Source: Eubacterium sp. CAG:180 (lineage in GTDB: Bacteria > Bacillota > Clostridia > Oscillospirales > Acutalibacteraceae). From it: DNA of 9,862 nt. The stretch is taken from NCBI GenBank assembly GCA_000432435.1, contig HF993132.1:95449-105310 (forward strand), written 5' to 3'. The notes beneath the pieces are model-generated. The model was not told the origin of the DNA. It saw only the letters and a program-made list of their open reading frames with translations, and searched no databases. A program made the translations under genes and the position numbers. Below are positions 1 to 6,239 of this stretch, in pieces (the first letter of the stretch is position 1; the number at the start of each line of letters is the position of its first letter).

Positions 1-222
1 GCTCTTCCGAGAGTTCGTGACTTCAGAGGAATCAACGGCAACTCTTTCGATGGCAGAGGCAACTATGCTATGGGTATTAAAGAGCAGCTCATATTCCCCG
101 AAATCGAGTACGATAAGATAGACGCAGTTCGCGGTATGGACATTTGCTTCGTAACGACTGCCGAAACCGACGAAGAAGCCAAAGAGCTGCTTACGCTCAT
201 GGGCGCTCCGTTCGCCAAATAA
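1..222 (+). CDS. rplE: Large-subunit ribosomal protein uL5 (L5), 3' part only
   Basis: This is the C-terminal 73 residues of ribosomal protein uL5, read in frame 1 from the window edge to a TAA at 220-222. uL5 binds 5S rRNA and forms part of the central protuberance of the 50S subunit. The visible stretch contains the family's conserved core (PRVRDFRGI, GRGNYAMGI, QLIFPEIEYDKI) and the usual C-terminal end (EEAKELLTLMGAPF). About 105 residues would be missing upstream, judging from the usual length of about 180. The stop codon overlaps the AAGGAGGG ribosome binding site of the next gene at 221-227, which is normal spc-operon packing. The identification is firm; it is partial only because the window begins here. 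Confidence 0.96.
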   Translation, partial: ALPRVRDFRGINGNSFDGRGNYAMGIKEQLIFPEIEYDKIDAVRGMDICFVTTAETDEEAKELLTLMGAPFAK

Positions 223-235
223 GGAGGGATAAACA

Positions 236-421
236 GTGGCAAAGAAATCAATGAAGGTTAAGCAGGCTTCTCCTGCTAAGTATTCAACAAGACAGTACAA
301 CAGATGTAAAATCTGCGGTAGGCCGCATGCTTATCTCCGCAAGTACGGAGTATGCCGTATCTGCTTCCGTGAGTTAGCTCACAAGGGTCAGATACCCGGC
401 GTCAAGAAGGCCAGCTGGTAA
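236..421 (+). CDS. rpsZ: Small-subunit ribosomal protein uS14, zinc-binding short form
   Basis: This 61-residue protein is the short, zinc-binding form of uS14, which sits in the head of the 30S subunit. Four cysteines in two CxxC pairs (C24/C27 and C40/C43) form the zinc ribbon, and the C-terminus (GQIPGVKKASW) is typical of the family. The start is a GTG at 236, chosen because the family begins MAKK and because an AAGGAGGG Shine-Dalgarno lies 8 nt upstream; there is no suitable ATG. The short zinc form is usual in Firmicutes with this gene order, whereas the long form of about 100 residues lacks the cysteines. It lies between rplE and rpsH, its standard spc-operon place. Confidence 0.97.
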   Translation: MAKKSMKVKQASPAKYSTRQYNRCKICGRPHAYLRKYGVCRICFRELAHKGQIPGVKKASW

Positions 422-451
422 TTACGAGCAATTGCAAAGGAGGTAAACAGT

Positions 452-850
452 ATGCAAATTACTGATTCCATCGGTGATATGCTTACAAGAATCCGCAACG
501 CGAATTCTGCTAAGCATGAAACGGTGAGCGTTCCCGCATCTAACATGAAGAAGGCGATTGCTCAGATTCTTGTTGATGAGGGCTATATAAAGAGCTTTAA
601 GGTTGTTGAAGACGGCAAGCAGGGCATCATTGAGATGGATCTCAAATACGGTCCCAACAAATCGTCTGTCATCACCGGTATTCGCAGAGTATCAAAGCCC
701 GGTCTGCGTATATACACAAACTGTGAGGATATGCCTAAGGTCATGAAGGGCCTCGGCGTTGCTATCCTTTCAACTTCAAAGGGCGTTATGACTGACAGAG
801 CAGCTCGCAAGGCCAATGTTGGCGGCGAGGTTCTCGCATTCATCTGGTAA
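452..850 (+). CDS. rpsH: Small-subunit ribosomal protein uS8
   Basis: This 132-residue protein is uS8, which binds the central domain of 16S rRNA early in 30S assembly. The N-terminus (DSIGDMLTRIRNA) and the C-terminal signature (residues about 107-132, with SKGVMTDRAARKANVGGEVL) are diagnostic, and the length matches the family. The ATG is preceded by AAAGGAGGT at a good distance. In E. coli, uS8 also represses translation of the spc operon by binding mRNA near the rplE start; that site would lie upstream of this window, so it cannot be assessed here. The stop codon runs directly into the ribosome binding site of rplF (TAAGGAGG). Confidence 0.98.
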   Translation: MQITDSIGDMLTRIRNANSAKHETVSVPASNMKKAIAQILVDEGYIKSFKVVEDGKQGIIEMDLKYGPNKSSVITGIRRVSKPGLRIYTNCEDMPKVMKGLGVAILSTSKGVMTDRAARKANVGGEVLAFIW

Positions 851-862
851 GGAGGTTTCAGT

Positions 863-1408
863 ATGTCAAGAATCGGCAAACATCCGATTGCCATTCCCGC
901 TGGCGTTGACGTTACTATTGACGGCAGTACTGTTACCGTTAAGGGCCCCAAGGGTACTCTTACCAGAACCGTACACAGCAATATGAACGTCGCCATGGAA
1001 AACGGCGAAATCGTAGTTACTCGTCCCGACGAGTCAAACCTTAATAAATCACTTCACGGTCTTACCCGTACTCTTATCCACAATATGGTTGTCGGCGTTA
1101 CCGACGGCTTCAAGAAGGAGCTTGAGATAAACGGTGTAGGTTACCGTGCAGCTAAGCAGGGAAGCGACCTTGTTATGAATATCGGTTATTCACATCAGGT
1201 AATCGTTCCCGAGGTTGACGGTATCACAATAGAGGTACCGGCACCCAATAAAATCGTAATTTCCGGTCCCGACAAGCAGCAGGTAGGTCAGTTCGCAGCC
1301 GAAGTTCGCGAAAAGCGTCCGCCGGAGCCTTATAAGGGCAAGGGCATCAAATACGCTGACGAGCATATCCGCCGCAAAGAAGGTAAAGCCGGTAAAGGCG
1401 GAAAATAA
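863..1408 (+). CDS. rplF: Large-subunit ribosomal protein uL6
   Basis: This 181-residue protein is uL6, located at the base of the L7/L12 stalk near the sarcin-ricin loop, where it contributes to elongation-factor binding. The N-terminus (MSRIGKHPIAIPAGV) and the C-terminal signature at residues 152-164 (RPPEPYKGKGIKY) are clear, and the two repeated uL6 domains account for the length. It ends in a basic glycine/lysine tail (KAGKGGK). The start has an AAGGAGG site that overlaps the rpsH stop codon, so the two genes are probably translationally linked. Nothing is unusual in the coding sequence. Confidence 0.98.
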   Translation: MSRIGKHPIAIPAGVDVTIDGSTVTVKGPKGTLTRTVHSNMNVAMENGEIVVTRPDESNLNKSLHGLTRTLIHNMVVGVTDGFKKELEINGVGYRAAKQGSDLVMNIGYSHQVIVPEVDGITIEVPAPNKIVISGPDKQQVGQFAAEVREKRPPEPYKGKGIKYADEHIRRKEGKAGKGGK

Positions 1409-1423
1409 AAAGGAGTGTTTTAA

Positions 1424-1783
1424 ATGGTTACAAGGCCTGACAGCAAAAAGGCAAGACTTAAACGCCACACAAGAGTCCGCTCAAAGATCTCCGGAACAGC
1501 TGAGTGTCCTCGCCTTGATGTTTTCCGTTCACTTCAGAACATCTACGCTCAGCTCATTGACGACGTAAACGGTGTTACACTCGTTTCTGCGTCAACGACC
1601 GAGAAGGATTTTAAGGATTACGGCGGAAACATTGACGCTGCGAAAGCAGTCGGCAAAAAGTTGGCAGAAAGAGCCGCAGAAAAGAACATCAAAGACGTTG
1701 TTTTTGACCGCGGCGGTTACGTATATCACGGCAGAGTTGCTGCTCTCGCCGAAGGCGCCCGTGAGGGCGGCCTCAACTTCTAA
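1424..1783 (+). CDS. rplR: Large-subunit ribosomal protein uL18
   Basis: This 119-residue protein is uL18, which binds 5S rRNA together with uL5 in the central protuberance. The basic N-terminus (KKARLKRHTRVRSKI), the CPRLDVFRS segment and the C-terminal signature from residue 95 (DRGGYVYHGRVAALAEGARE, ending GLNF) are family hallmarks, and the length is normal. The ATG follows AAAAAGGAGTG, a slightly weaker Shine-Dalgarno than its neighbours. It stands between rplF and rpsE, the standard order. A second + strand reading frame overlapping its 3' half has no family resemblance and is not annotated. Confidence 0.98.
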   Translation: MVTRPDSKKARLKRHTRVRSKISGTAECPRLDVFRSLQNIYAQLIDDVNGVTLVSASTTEKDFKDYGGNIDAAKAVGKKLAERAAEKNIKDVVFDRGGYVYHGRVAALAEGAREGGLNF

Positions 1784-1800
1784 GAAAGGAGAACAAAGAA

Positions 1801-2304
1801 ATGGCTTATAAAAACGATTCCGCAGAGCAGGAATTTCAGGAGAGAGTCGTTACTATCAACCGTGTATCCAAGACCGTTAAGGGCGGACGCATATACAAGT
1901 TCTCCGCTCTTGTGGTTGTTGGCGACGGTAAAGGCAGAGTCGGCTTCGGTATAGGCAAATCCGGCGAGGTTCCGGATGCTATCCGCAAGGGTATCGAGGA
2001 CGCTAAAAAGAACATTATCAATGTTGCTCTCAAAGGAACGACAATTCCCCATGAGATCACCGGTAAATTCGGCGCAGGCGTAGTTCTTCTTAAACCCGCT
2101 GCTCCCGGTACCGGCGTTATCGCAGGCGGTCCCGTACGTGCCGTTGTTGAAACAGTCGGCATCAGAGACATCAGATCGAAGGCTCTTCGTTCTAACAACC
2201 CCTGCAACGTAGTAAGAGCTACTATCGACGGACTTTCAAAGCTTCGCAATGCTGATGAAGTTGCTGCCGTACGTGGCAAAACAGTTAAAGAAATATTAGA
2301 TTAA
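1801..2304 (+). CDS. rpsE: Small-subunit ribosomal protein uS5
   Basis: This 167-residue protein is uS5, which lines the mRNA entry channel of the 30S subunit and affects decoding accuracy. The N-terminal double-stranded-RNA-binding-like domain covers about residues 15-78 and holds the signature from residue 29 (GRIYKFSALVVVGDGKGRVG, then FGIGKSGEVPDAIRKG). The C-terminal domain has GVIAGGPVRAVVETVGI and the following RDIRSK and NPCNVVRATI segments. The start ATG has AAAGGAG 8 nt upstream. Length and sequence are ordinary. rpmD follows after 13 nt. Confidence 0.98.
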   Translation: MAYKNDSAEQEFQERVVTINRVSKTVKGGRIYKFSALVVVGDGKGRVGFGIGKSGEVPDAIRKGIEDAKKNIINVALKGTTIPHEITGKFGAGVVLLKPAAPGTGVIAGGPVRAVVETVGIRDIRSKALRSNNPCNVVRATIDGLSKLRNADEVAAVRGKTVKEILD

Positions 2305-2317
2305 GGGAGGGCTTACA

Positions 2318-2497
2318 ATGGCAAATTTAGAAGTAAAGCTCGTTAAGAGCCTTATCGGAAGCAAAAAAGACCAGATTGCTACTGCTTCTTCCCTTGGTCT
2401 TCGTAAGATCGGGGACAAGGCAACACAGCCCGACAACCCGCAGACACAGGGTAAGATAAAGAAGATTTCTCATCTTATCGAGGTCACGAAAGCGTAA
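2318..2497 (+). CDS. rpmD: Large-subunit ribosomal protein uL30
   Basis: This short gene encodes 59 residues, beginning MANLEVKLVKSLIGSKKDQ and ending HLIEVTKA, which is the complete bacterial uL30 (usual length about 60). Conserved features are the N-terminal beta strand with LVKSLIGS, the central SLGLRKIGD segment and the closing strand after GKIKKISHLIEV. The ATG follows GGGAGGG with ordinary spacing, and the TAA overlaps the AAGGAGGTG site of rplO. Position between rpsE and rplO confirms the assignment. The gene falls just below a 60-residue ORF cutoff, so a simple ORF scan can miss it. Confidence 0.97.
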   Translation: MANLEVKLVKSLIGSKKDQIATASSLGLRKIGDKATQPDNPQTQGKIKKISHLIEVTKA

Positions 2498-2509
2498 GGA
2501 GGTGCGAAA

Positions 2510-2953
2510 ATGAAATTGCACGAACTTTCACCGGCAGAGGGCTCCAAGAAGGCTGTAAAGCGTATCGGCAGAGGTCCTGCATCCGGTCAGGGTAAGACAG
2601 CGGGCAAAGGCCATAAGGGTCAGAAGGCTCGCGCAGGCAGAGGTATGCGCCCCGGATTTGAAGGCGGCCAGATGCCTTTACAGAGACGTATTCCCAAGAG
2701 AGGATTCAACAATATCTTCGCTAAGGAAATCGCTGCTGTTAATGTATCAGCTCTTGACAAGGCGTTTGAAGACGGCGCAGTCGTTGATGTAAACGCATTG
2801 ATCGAAAAGGGTCTTGTTAAAAAGGCTCTTGACGGTGTTAAAATTCTCGGAAACGGCGAAATCAGCAAAAAGCTTACTGTTAAGGTTAATGCTTATTCCG
2901 ACTCGGCTAAGCAGAAGATCGAAGCAGCCGGCGGAAAGGCTGAGGTGATCTAA
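2510..2953 (+). CDS. rplO: Large-subunit ribosomal protein uL15
   Basis: This 147-residue protein is uL15, a late-assembly protein that reaches into the 23S rRNA core with a long basic N-terminal extension. The Gly/Lys/Arg-rich extension (residues about 17-66, including GRGPASGQGKTAGKGHKGQK and GFEGGQMPLQRRIPKRGF) and the C-terminal globular domain (VKILGNGEISKKLTVK) are characteristic. The start has a strong AAGGAGGTG site. The last codons (GAG GTG ATC) and the stop also make up the ribosome binding site of secY, which begins 2 nt after the stop, so translation of the two genes is very probably coupled. Confidence 0.98.
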   Translation: MKLHELSPAEGSKKAVKRIGRGPASGQGKTAGKGHKGQKARAGRGMRPGFEGGQMPLQRRIPKRGFNNIFAKEIAAVNVSALDKAFEDGAVVDVNALIEKGLVKKALDGVKILGNGEISKKLTVKVNAYSDSAKQKIEAAGGKAEVI

Positions 2954-2955
2954 GG
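2942..2955 (+). promoter_or_regulatory. secY ribosome binding site inside the end of rplO
   Basis: GAGGTGATC at 2942-2950 matches nine bases of the complement of the bacterial 16S rRNA 3' end (anti-Shine-Dalgarno GATCACCTC). It encodes the last three residues of uL15 and lies 5 nt before the GTG start of secY. It supports GTG at 2956 as the true start, since no ATG is suitably placed. The match is visible directly; that ribosomes re-initiate here is inferred from the 2-nt gap between the genes. Confidence 0.75.
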
Positions 2956-4272
2956 GTGTTTAAAACGATCATAAACGCGTGGAAGATTGCGGATCTTCGC
3001 AAAAAGATGCTCTTTACGGCACTTATCGTCTTTATATTCAGACTCGGTGCCGCGCTTCCCGTCCCGTTTGTCAATATCAGCGGTGGACTCATCTCTGATC
3101 AGAACGCAAACAACTTTATGACATACCTTAGTATGATGACAGGTGATGCTTTTAACTACGGTACACTGTTCGCAATGTCGATTACCCCGTACATCAATGC
3201 ATCAATCATCATTGAATTGCTCACAGTAGCTATCCCGGCTCTTGAAAGACTCGCAAAAGAGGGCGAAGAGGGCCGCAAAAAGATTTCCACTATAACGAGG
3301 TATTCTTCGGTAGTTCTTGCACTTATGCAGAGCACGGCTTATTACTTCTATATCCGTTCTCAGAACTACCTCTCACTCGATGCAGACGGCAACAAAATTA
3401 CCGGCTTCTTCGCAGTGCTTCAGGCTATAACGATTATTTTCTGCTACACTGCCGGTGCTTCACTCATTATGTGGCTCGGCGAGCAGATCAACGAAAAGGG
3501 TATCGGCAACGGTATTTCAATAATCCTTTTCGCAGGTATCGTTTCAAGAATGCCTACCACGTTATACAGCCTCTACTCCTATATGGATAAGGGCGGTGCT
3601 TACTATGCACTTGCTCCCATAGCGTTTGTATCACTCATACTTATGATAGGCTTCATAGTATGGATGGACAACGCCGAAAGAAGAATTCCCGTTCAGTACG
3701 CTAAGAGAGTCGTAGGACGCAAGATGTACGGCGGTCAGAGCACTCACATTCCGATTAAGGTAAATATGTGCGGCGTTCTTCCCATAATCTTCGCTTCGTC
3801 CATTCTTTCTCTTCCGCCTACAATTCAGATGTTTGTCACAGTTAAAGAGGGCGGCTTCTGGGCAGGCTTCTTCAAGATTTTTGAAACAACTCATTGGGCA
3901 TACGGAATTATGTACTTTGTGTTGATTATATTCTTCGCATATTTCTATGCAGCCATTCAGTACAATCCCATCGAAATGGCGAACAACATCCGCAAGAACA
4001 GCGGTGCCATCCCCGGCATTCGTCCCGGCAAGCCCACGTCGGACTATATCACCAAGATATTGTCAAGACTTACATTGCTCGGTGCTCTTCTTCTGTCGGT
4101 AGTTGCGCTTTTCCCGCTTCTGTTCTCACAGATTACGGGTGCGTTCCATCATCAGGTAAACCTTTCACTCGGCGGTACTTCCATAATCATTATGGTCGGC
4201 GTTGCTCTTGAAACGGTTAAACAGCTTGAGTCTCAGATGATGATGCGTCATTATAAGGGATTCCTTGATTAA
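2956..4272 (+). CDS. secY: Preprotein translocase channel subunit SecY
   Basis: This 438-residue membrane protein is SecY, the pore of the SecYEG translocon through which unfolded proteins are exported or inserted into the membrane. Family motifs are in order: RLGAALPVPF (29-38), YINASIIIELLT (79-90, plug/TM2 region), MWLGEQINEKGIGNGISI (172-189), a cytosolic loop with GRKMYGGQSTHIPIKVN (254-270), the loop with IPGIRPGKPTSDYI (352-365), and a C-terminus ending RHYKGFLD. About ten hydrophobic segments are visible, as expected. The start is GTG at 2956, 2 nt after the rplO stop. The adk ribosome binding site follows closely. Sequence and length are ordinary; secY in the spc operon is near universal in bacteria. 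Confidence 0.98.
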   Translation: MFKTIINAWKIADLRKKMLFTALIVFIFRLGAALPVPFVNISGGLISDQNANNFMTYLSMMTGDAFNYGTLFAMSITPYINASIIIELLTVAIPALERLAKEGEEGRKKISTITRYSSVVLALMQSTAYYFYIRSQNYLSLDADGNKITGFFAVLQAITIIFCYTAGASLIMWLGEQINEKGIGNGISIILFAGIVSRMPTTLYSLYSYMDKGGAYYALAPIAFVSLILMIGFIVWMDNAERRIPVQYAKRVVGRKMYGGQSTHIPIKVNMCGVLPIIFASSILSLPPTIQMFVTVKEGGFWAGFFKIFETTHWAYGIMYFVLIIFFAYFYAAIQYNPIEMANNIRKNSGAIPGIRPGKPTSDYITKILSRLTLLGALLLSVVALFPLLFSQITGAFHHQVNLSLGGTSIIIMVGVALETVKQLESQMMMRHYKGFLD

Positions 4273-4288
4273 GATACGGAGGAAAAGT

Positions 4289-4921
4289 ATGAATCTTATA
4301 CTTCTCGGCGCCCCCGGCGCAGGTAAGGGCACACAGGCTGAAAAAATCTGTGCAAAGCTTTCGATTCCCGCCATTTCTACGGGCAATATCCTTCGTGAAG
4401 CGATGGCGGCTAAAACAGAAATGGGACTTAAAGCCAAGTCCTATATCGATGCCGGCAAGCTCGTCCCCGACGAGGTCGTTATCGGTATTATCGAAGACAG
4501 ACTTAAGGCCGAGGACTGCAAAAACGGCTTCATCCTTGACGGCTTCCCGAGGACTATTCCTCAGGCCGAAGCTCTCGATAAGATGGGTGTCAGAATAGAC
4601 CGCGTCCTCGAAATTTACGTACCGGACGAAAAGATAACCGCAAGACTTTCAGGCAGAAGAGTCTGCCTCAAGTGCGGTGCAACTTATCATACCGAGTACA
4701 AAAAGCCAAAGACGGAAGGCGTTTGCGACGTCTGCGGCGAAAAGCTCGTCCAGAGAAAGGACGATATGCCCGAGACGGTACTCGACAGGCTTAAAACCTA
4801 TCATGAGCAAACCGAACCGTTGAAGGGTTACTACGAGAAGAAAGGCATTCTCCGCGTAGTGGAAGGTCAGGAAGATGTGGCAGATACCACAGCTCTCACC
4901 TTCAAAGCATTGGAGGATTAA
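4289..4921 (+). CDS. adk: Adenylate kinase with zinc-binding LID
   Basis: Adenylate kinase interconverts ATP plus AMP and two ADP, balancing cytosolic adenine nucleotides. The start is placed at ATG 4289, giving 210 residues: it has a GGAGGA site 5 nt upstream and the family begins MNLILLGAPG. A TTG-initiated extension to 4265 would overlap secY and add eight unconserved residues. Visible motifs are the P-loop GAPGAGKGT (7-15), TGNILR with R36 for AMP binding, DGFPRT (84-89), and the arginines of SGRR (121-124). The long-form LID carries four cysteines, C126/C129 and C146/C149, the structural zinc site typical of Gram-positive enzymes. map starts 2 nt after the stop, using a GGAGG inside the adk end. 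Confidence 0.98.
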   Translation: MNLILLGAPGAGKGTQAEKICAKLSIPAISTGNILREAMAAKTEMGLKAKSYIDAGKLVPDEVVIGIIEDRLKAEDCKNGFILDGFPRTIPQAEALDKMGVRIDRVLEIYVPDEKITARLSGRRVCLKCGATYHTEYKKPKTEGVCDVCGEKLVQRKDDMPETVLDRLKTYHEQTEPLKGYYEKKGILRVVEGQEDVADTTALTFKALED

Positions 4922-4923
4922 GC

Positions 4924-5673
4924 ATGATAGTGCTGAAAACCGCGAAAGAAATCGAGCTTATGAAAGAAGCTTGCCGTATTTCAGCGGAGGCATTAAAAGT
5001 GGCAGGCGAGGCGGTTAAACCGGGCGTTACTACCTGGGAGATTGACCACATCGCGTATGAGTATATAAAGAAACATGGCGCTGAGCCGAATTTCTTGCAT
5101 CTGTACGGATTCCCTGCCACCGCATGCATTTCCATAAATGATGAGATCATTCACGGTATTCCTAGCAAAAAGCGTGTTATCCGTGAGGGCGACATAGTCA
5201 GCATTGACCTCGGCGCCAAAATTCACGGCTACAACGGCGATAATGCCGCTACTTTCGCTGCCGGAAAGGTTTCCGACGAAGCGAAGCGGCTGTGCGACAC
5301 CACAAAAGAGAGCCTGTATAAGGGCATCGAAGCGGCTGTCGCTGGCGGCAGACTCGGTGATGTAGGCCACGCGGTGCAAAGCTATTGCGAGGACAGAGGC
5401 TACGGCGTCGTGAGAGAGTATACCGGTCACGGCGTAGGTACAAAACTCCATGAGGATCCCAGCGTACCGAATTTCGGCACTCCCGGCAGGGGTGTGCGCC
5501 TGTTGCCGGGCATGGTAATTGCCATTGAGCCTATGATAAATGAGGGCACGGCGGCAATCAAACAGATGCCCGACGGTTGGACCGTCAAAACAAAAGACGG
5601 AAAGCTATCAGCTCATTTCGAGCACACCGTGGCGATAACCGCAAACGGTCCGCTCATCTTAACACAAGCGTAA
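4924..5673 (+). CDS. map: Methionine aminopeptidase, type I
   Basis: This 249-residue enzyme removes the initiator methionine from nascent proteins once the formyl group is gone. The pita-bread fold is recognisable, and all five metal ligands of the family can be placed: D95 (SIDLG), D106 (YNGDNAATF), H169 (TGHGVG), E202 (AIEPMI) and E233 (HFEHTVAI). Substrate-contact histidines are H77 (IIHGIP) and H176 (LHEDP). There is no N-terminal zinc-finger or linker extension, so it is the short type Ia form. The start ATG lies 2 nt after adk, with GGAGG in the adk coding end. Because most ribosomal proteins here begin Met-Ala or Met-Ser, this enzyme would be expected to process its own operon neighbours. 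Confidence 0.98.
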   Translation: MIVLKTAKEIELMKEACRISAEALKVAGEAVKPGVTTWEIDHIAYEYIKKHGAEPNFLHLYGFPATACISINDEIIHGIPSKKRVIREGDIVSIDLGAKIHGYNGDNAATFAAGKVSDEAKRLCDTTKESLYKGIEAAVAGGRLGDVGHAVQSYCEDRGYGVVREYTGHGVGTKLHEDPSVPNFGTPGRGVRLLPGMVIAIEPMINEGTAAIKQMPDGWTVKTKDGKLSAHFEHTVAITANGPLILTQA

Positions 5674-5737
5674 CTGAGGTTTCCCGAATTCTCGGTTCAG
5701 GACTAAAAGCATTATTAAAGTTAGTGAGGCTTCTGCT
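5674..5737 (+). other. map-infA spacer with a weak inverted repeat
   Basis: This 64-nt gap holds no reading frame of note. A small imperfect hairpin is possible: CCGA (5684-5687) with TCGG (5692-5695) around loop ATTC, flanked by CTGA (5674-5677) and TCAG (5697-5700). No T-run follows, so it is not a convincing terminator. GTGAGG at 5724-5729 is the infA ribosome binding site, 8 nt before the ATG and weaker than the AAGGAGG sites elsewhere in the window. I see no convincing promoter. Confidence 0.4.
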
Positions 5738-5956
5738 ATGTCAAAACAGGATATGATAGAAATTGAAGGTACAGTCGTCGAGGCTCTCCCGAATGCAACA
5801 TTCCAGGTTGAGCTTGAAAACGGACACAAAATCTTAGCCCATATTTCCGGCAAGCTGCGTATGAATTATATCCGCATTCTTCCGGGCGATAAGGTGACGG
5901 TCGAAATGTCGCCATATGACCTCACTCGCGGGCGTATAACATGGCGTTCGAAATAA
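5738..5956 (+). CDS. infA: Translation initiation factor IF-1
   Basis: This 72-residue protein is IF-1, a single OB-fold S1-like domain that occupies the 30S A site during initiation and stimulates IF-2 and IF-3. The sequence matches the family along its full length: SKQDMIEIEGTVVEALPNA, then FQVELENGHKILAHISGKLR, and the end SPYDLTRGRITWRSK. Length is exactly typical. The start ATG has only a modest GTGAGG site, unlike its neighbours. In many Clostridia a small KOW-domain RNA-binding protein gene lies between map and infA; here that gene is absent. rpmJ follows after 58 nt. Confidence 0.98.
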   Translation: MSKQDMIEIEGTVVEALPNATFQVELENGHKILAHISGKLRMNYIRILPGDKVTVEMSPYDLTRGRITWRSK

Positions 5957-5971
5957 GCGAAATTTTCGCTT
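5955..5971 (+). repeat. Short perfect inverted repeat after infA
   Basis: The 17 nt AAGCGAAATTTTCGCTT form a perfect inverted repeat around T5963, beginning within the infA stop codon. As RNA it could make a stem of five or six pairs with a small A/U loop. There is no T-run directly after it, so it is not a standard terminator; a weak processing or mRNA-stability element is possible. The T6 run at 5996-6001 lies too far downstream to serve as its tail. Function is unknown. Confidence 0.45.
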
Positions 5972-6014
5972 TGTAAGCAAGACAATAGAAGTTCTTTTTT
6001 AAGGAGGTATTCCA

Positions 6015-6128
6015 ATGAAAGTCAGACCTTCTGTCAAGAAAATGTGCGAAAAGTGCAAGATAATCAAGCGCAAGGGTAAAGTCATGGTAATCTGTGAAAA
6101 CCCGAAGCATAAGCAGCGCCAGGGCTGA
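6015..6128 (+). CDS. rpmJ: Large-subunit ribosomal protein bL36, zinc form
   Basis: This 37-residue protein is bL36, the smallest 50S protein, which organises 23S rRNA. The sequence begins MKVRPSVKKMCEKCKIIKRK and ends HKQRQG. The zinc ligands are C11, C14, C27 and H32, which marks it as the zinc-binding (C+) paralogue. The start has a strong AAGGAGGTA site 6 nt upstream, preceded by a T6 run. The stop TGA is at 6126-6128. It follows infA as in most bacteria and is followed by the structured rpsM leader. It is too short for typical ORF cutoffs. Confidence 0.97.
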   Translation: MKVRPSVKKMCEKCKIIKRKGKVMVICENPKHKQRQG

Positions 6129-6134
6129 TTGCCC

Positions 6135-6178
6135 GTATCGTTGTTAAAGATCTAAACAACGATGCTTGCTCTTTTTGT
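6135..6178 (+). terminator. Attenuator-like hairpin and U-rich tail between rpmJ and rpsM
   Basis: ATCGTTGTT (6137-6145) and AACAACGAT (6155-6163) are perfect complements around a 9-nt loop. The stem can extend by T6136-G6164 and G6135-C6165 to eleven pairs. A U-rich tail follows directly (TTGCTCTTTTTGT, 6166-6178, with T5 at 6172-6176). This looks like an intrinsic terminator of moderate strength. Because essential genes follow with no convincing promoter in between, it more likely gives partial termination or a stable 3' end for the upstream message. Structure is seen; function is inferred. Confidence 0.5.
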
Positions 6179-6192
6179 AAAAGCTTTTTCAA

Positions 6193-6239
6193 TGGCGGTC
6201 AGAGTTGCCGCCGCATCAAAAATGGAGGTGCAACTGTAA
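6193..6239 (+). promoter_or_regulatory. Structured rpsM ribosome binding site, candidate uS4 autoregulatory element
   Basis: A second hairpin pairs GGCGG (6194-6198) with CCGCC (6208-6212), plus T-G pairs 6193-6213 and 6199-6207, with loop CAGAGTT (6200-6206). The rpsM Shine-Dalgarno is GGAGGTG (6224-6230). The stretch AGTTGC (6203-6208), covering the loop's 3' half and the edge of the stem, is the exact complement of GCAACT (6230-6235), between the Shine-Dalgarno and the ATG at 6240. The loop part (AGTT with AACT) could form a pseudoknot; the full six pairs would replace part of the hairpin. In E. coli, uS4 represses the alpha operon through a pseudoknot at the rpsM start. Similarity of role here is inference. 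Confidence 0.45.

Noticed and set aside
428..435. GCAATTGC palindrome between rpsZ and rpsH
   Set aside because: Only 8 nt, no flanking structure or motif; expected by chance.
583..996. Minus-strand open frame of 137 codons opposite rpsH and rplF
   Set aside because: It is antisense to two certain genes, resembles no family, and has no ribosome binding site I can see. The same holds for the other long minus-strand frames (for example 1836-2279, 4993-5451, 8298-8663).
3894..4211. Plus-strand open frame of 105 codons inside secY
   Set aside because: Out-of-frame shadow of secY with odd composition (many Cys, His, Ser, Arg) and no ribosome binding site. The 1572-1811 frame inside rplR and the 4350-4598 frame inside adk are the same kind of artefact.
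4265..4291. TTG start that would lengthen adenylate kinase by eight residues to MIKIRRKSMNL
   Set aside because: It lies inside the end of secY, has no ribosome binding site, and the family starts MNLILLGAPG; ATG 4289 has GGAGGA at good spacing.
5674..5700. Possible terminator between map and infA
   Set aside because: The stem is short with a lopsided internal loop and there is no T-run after it, so I list it only as a weak inverted repeat.
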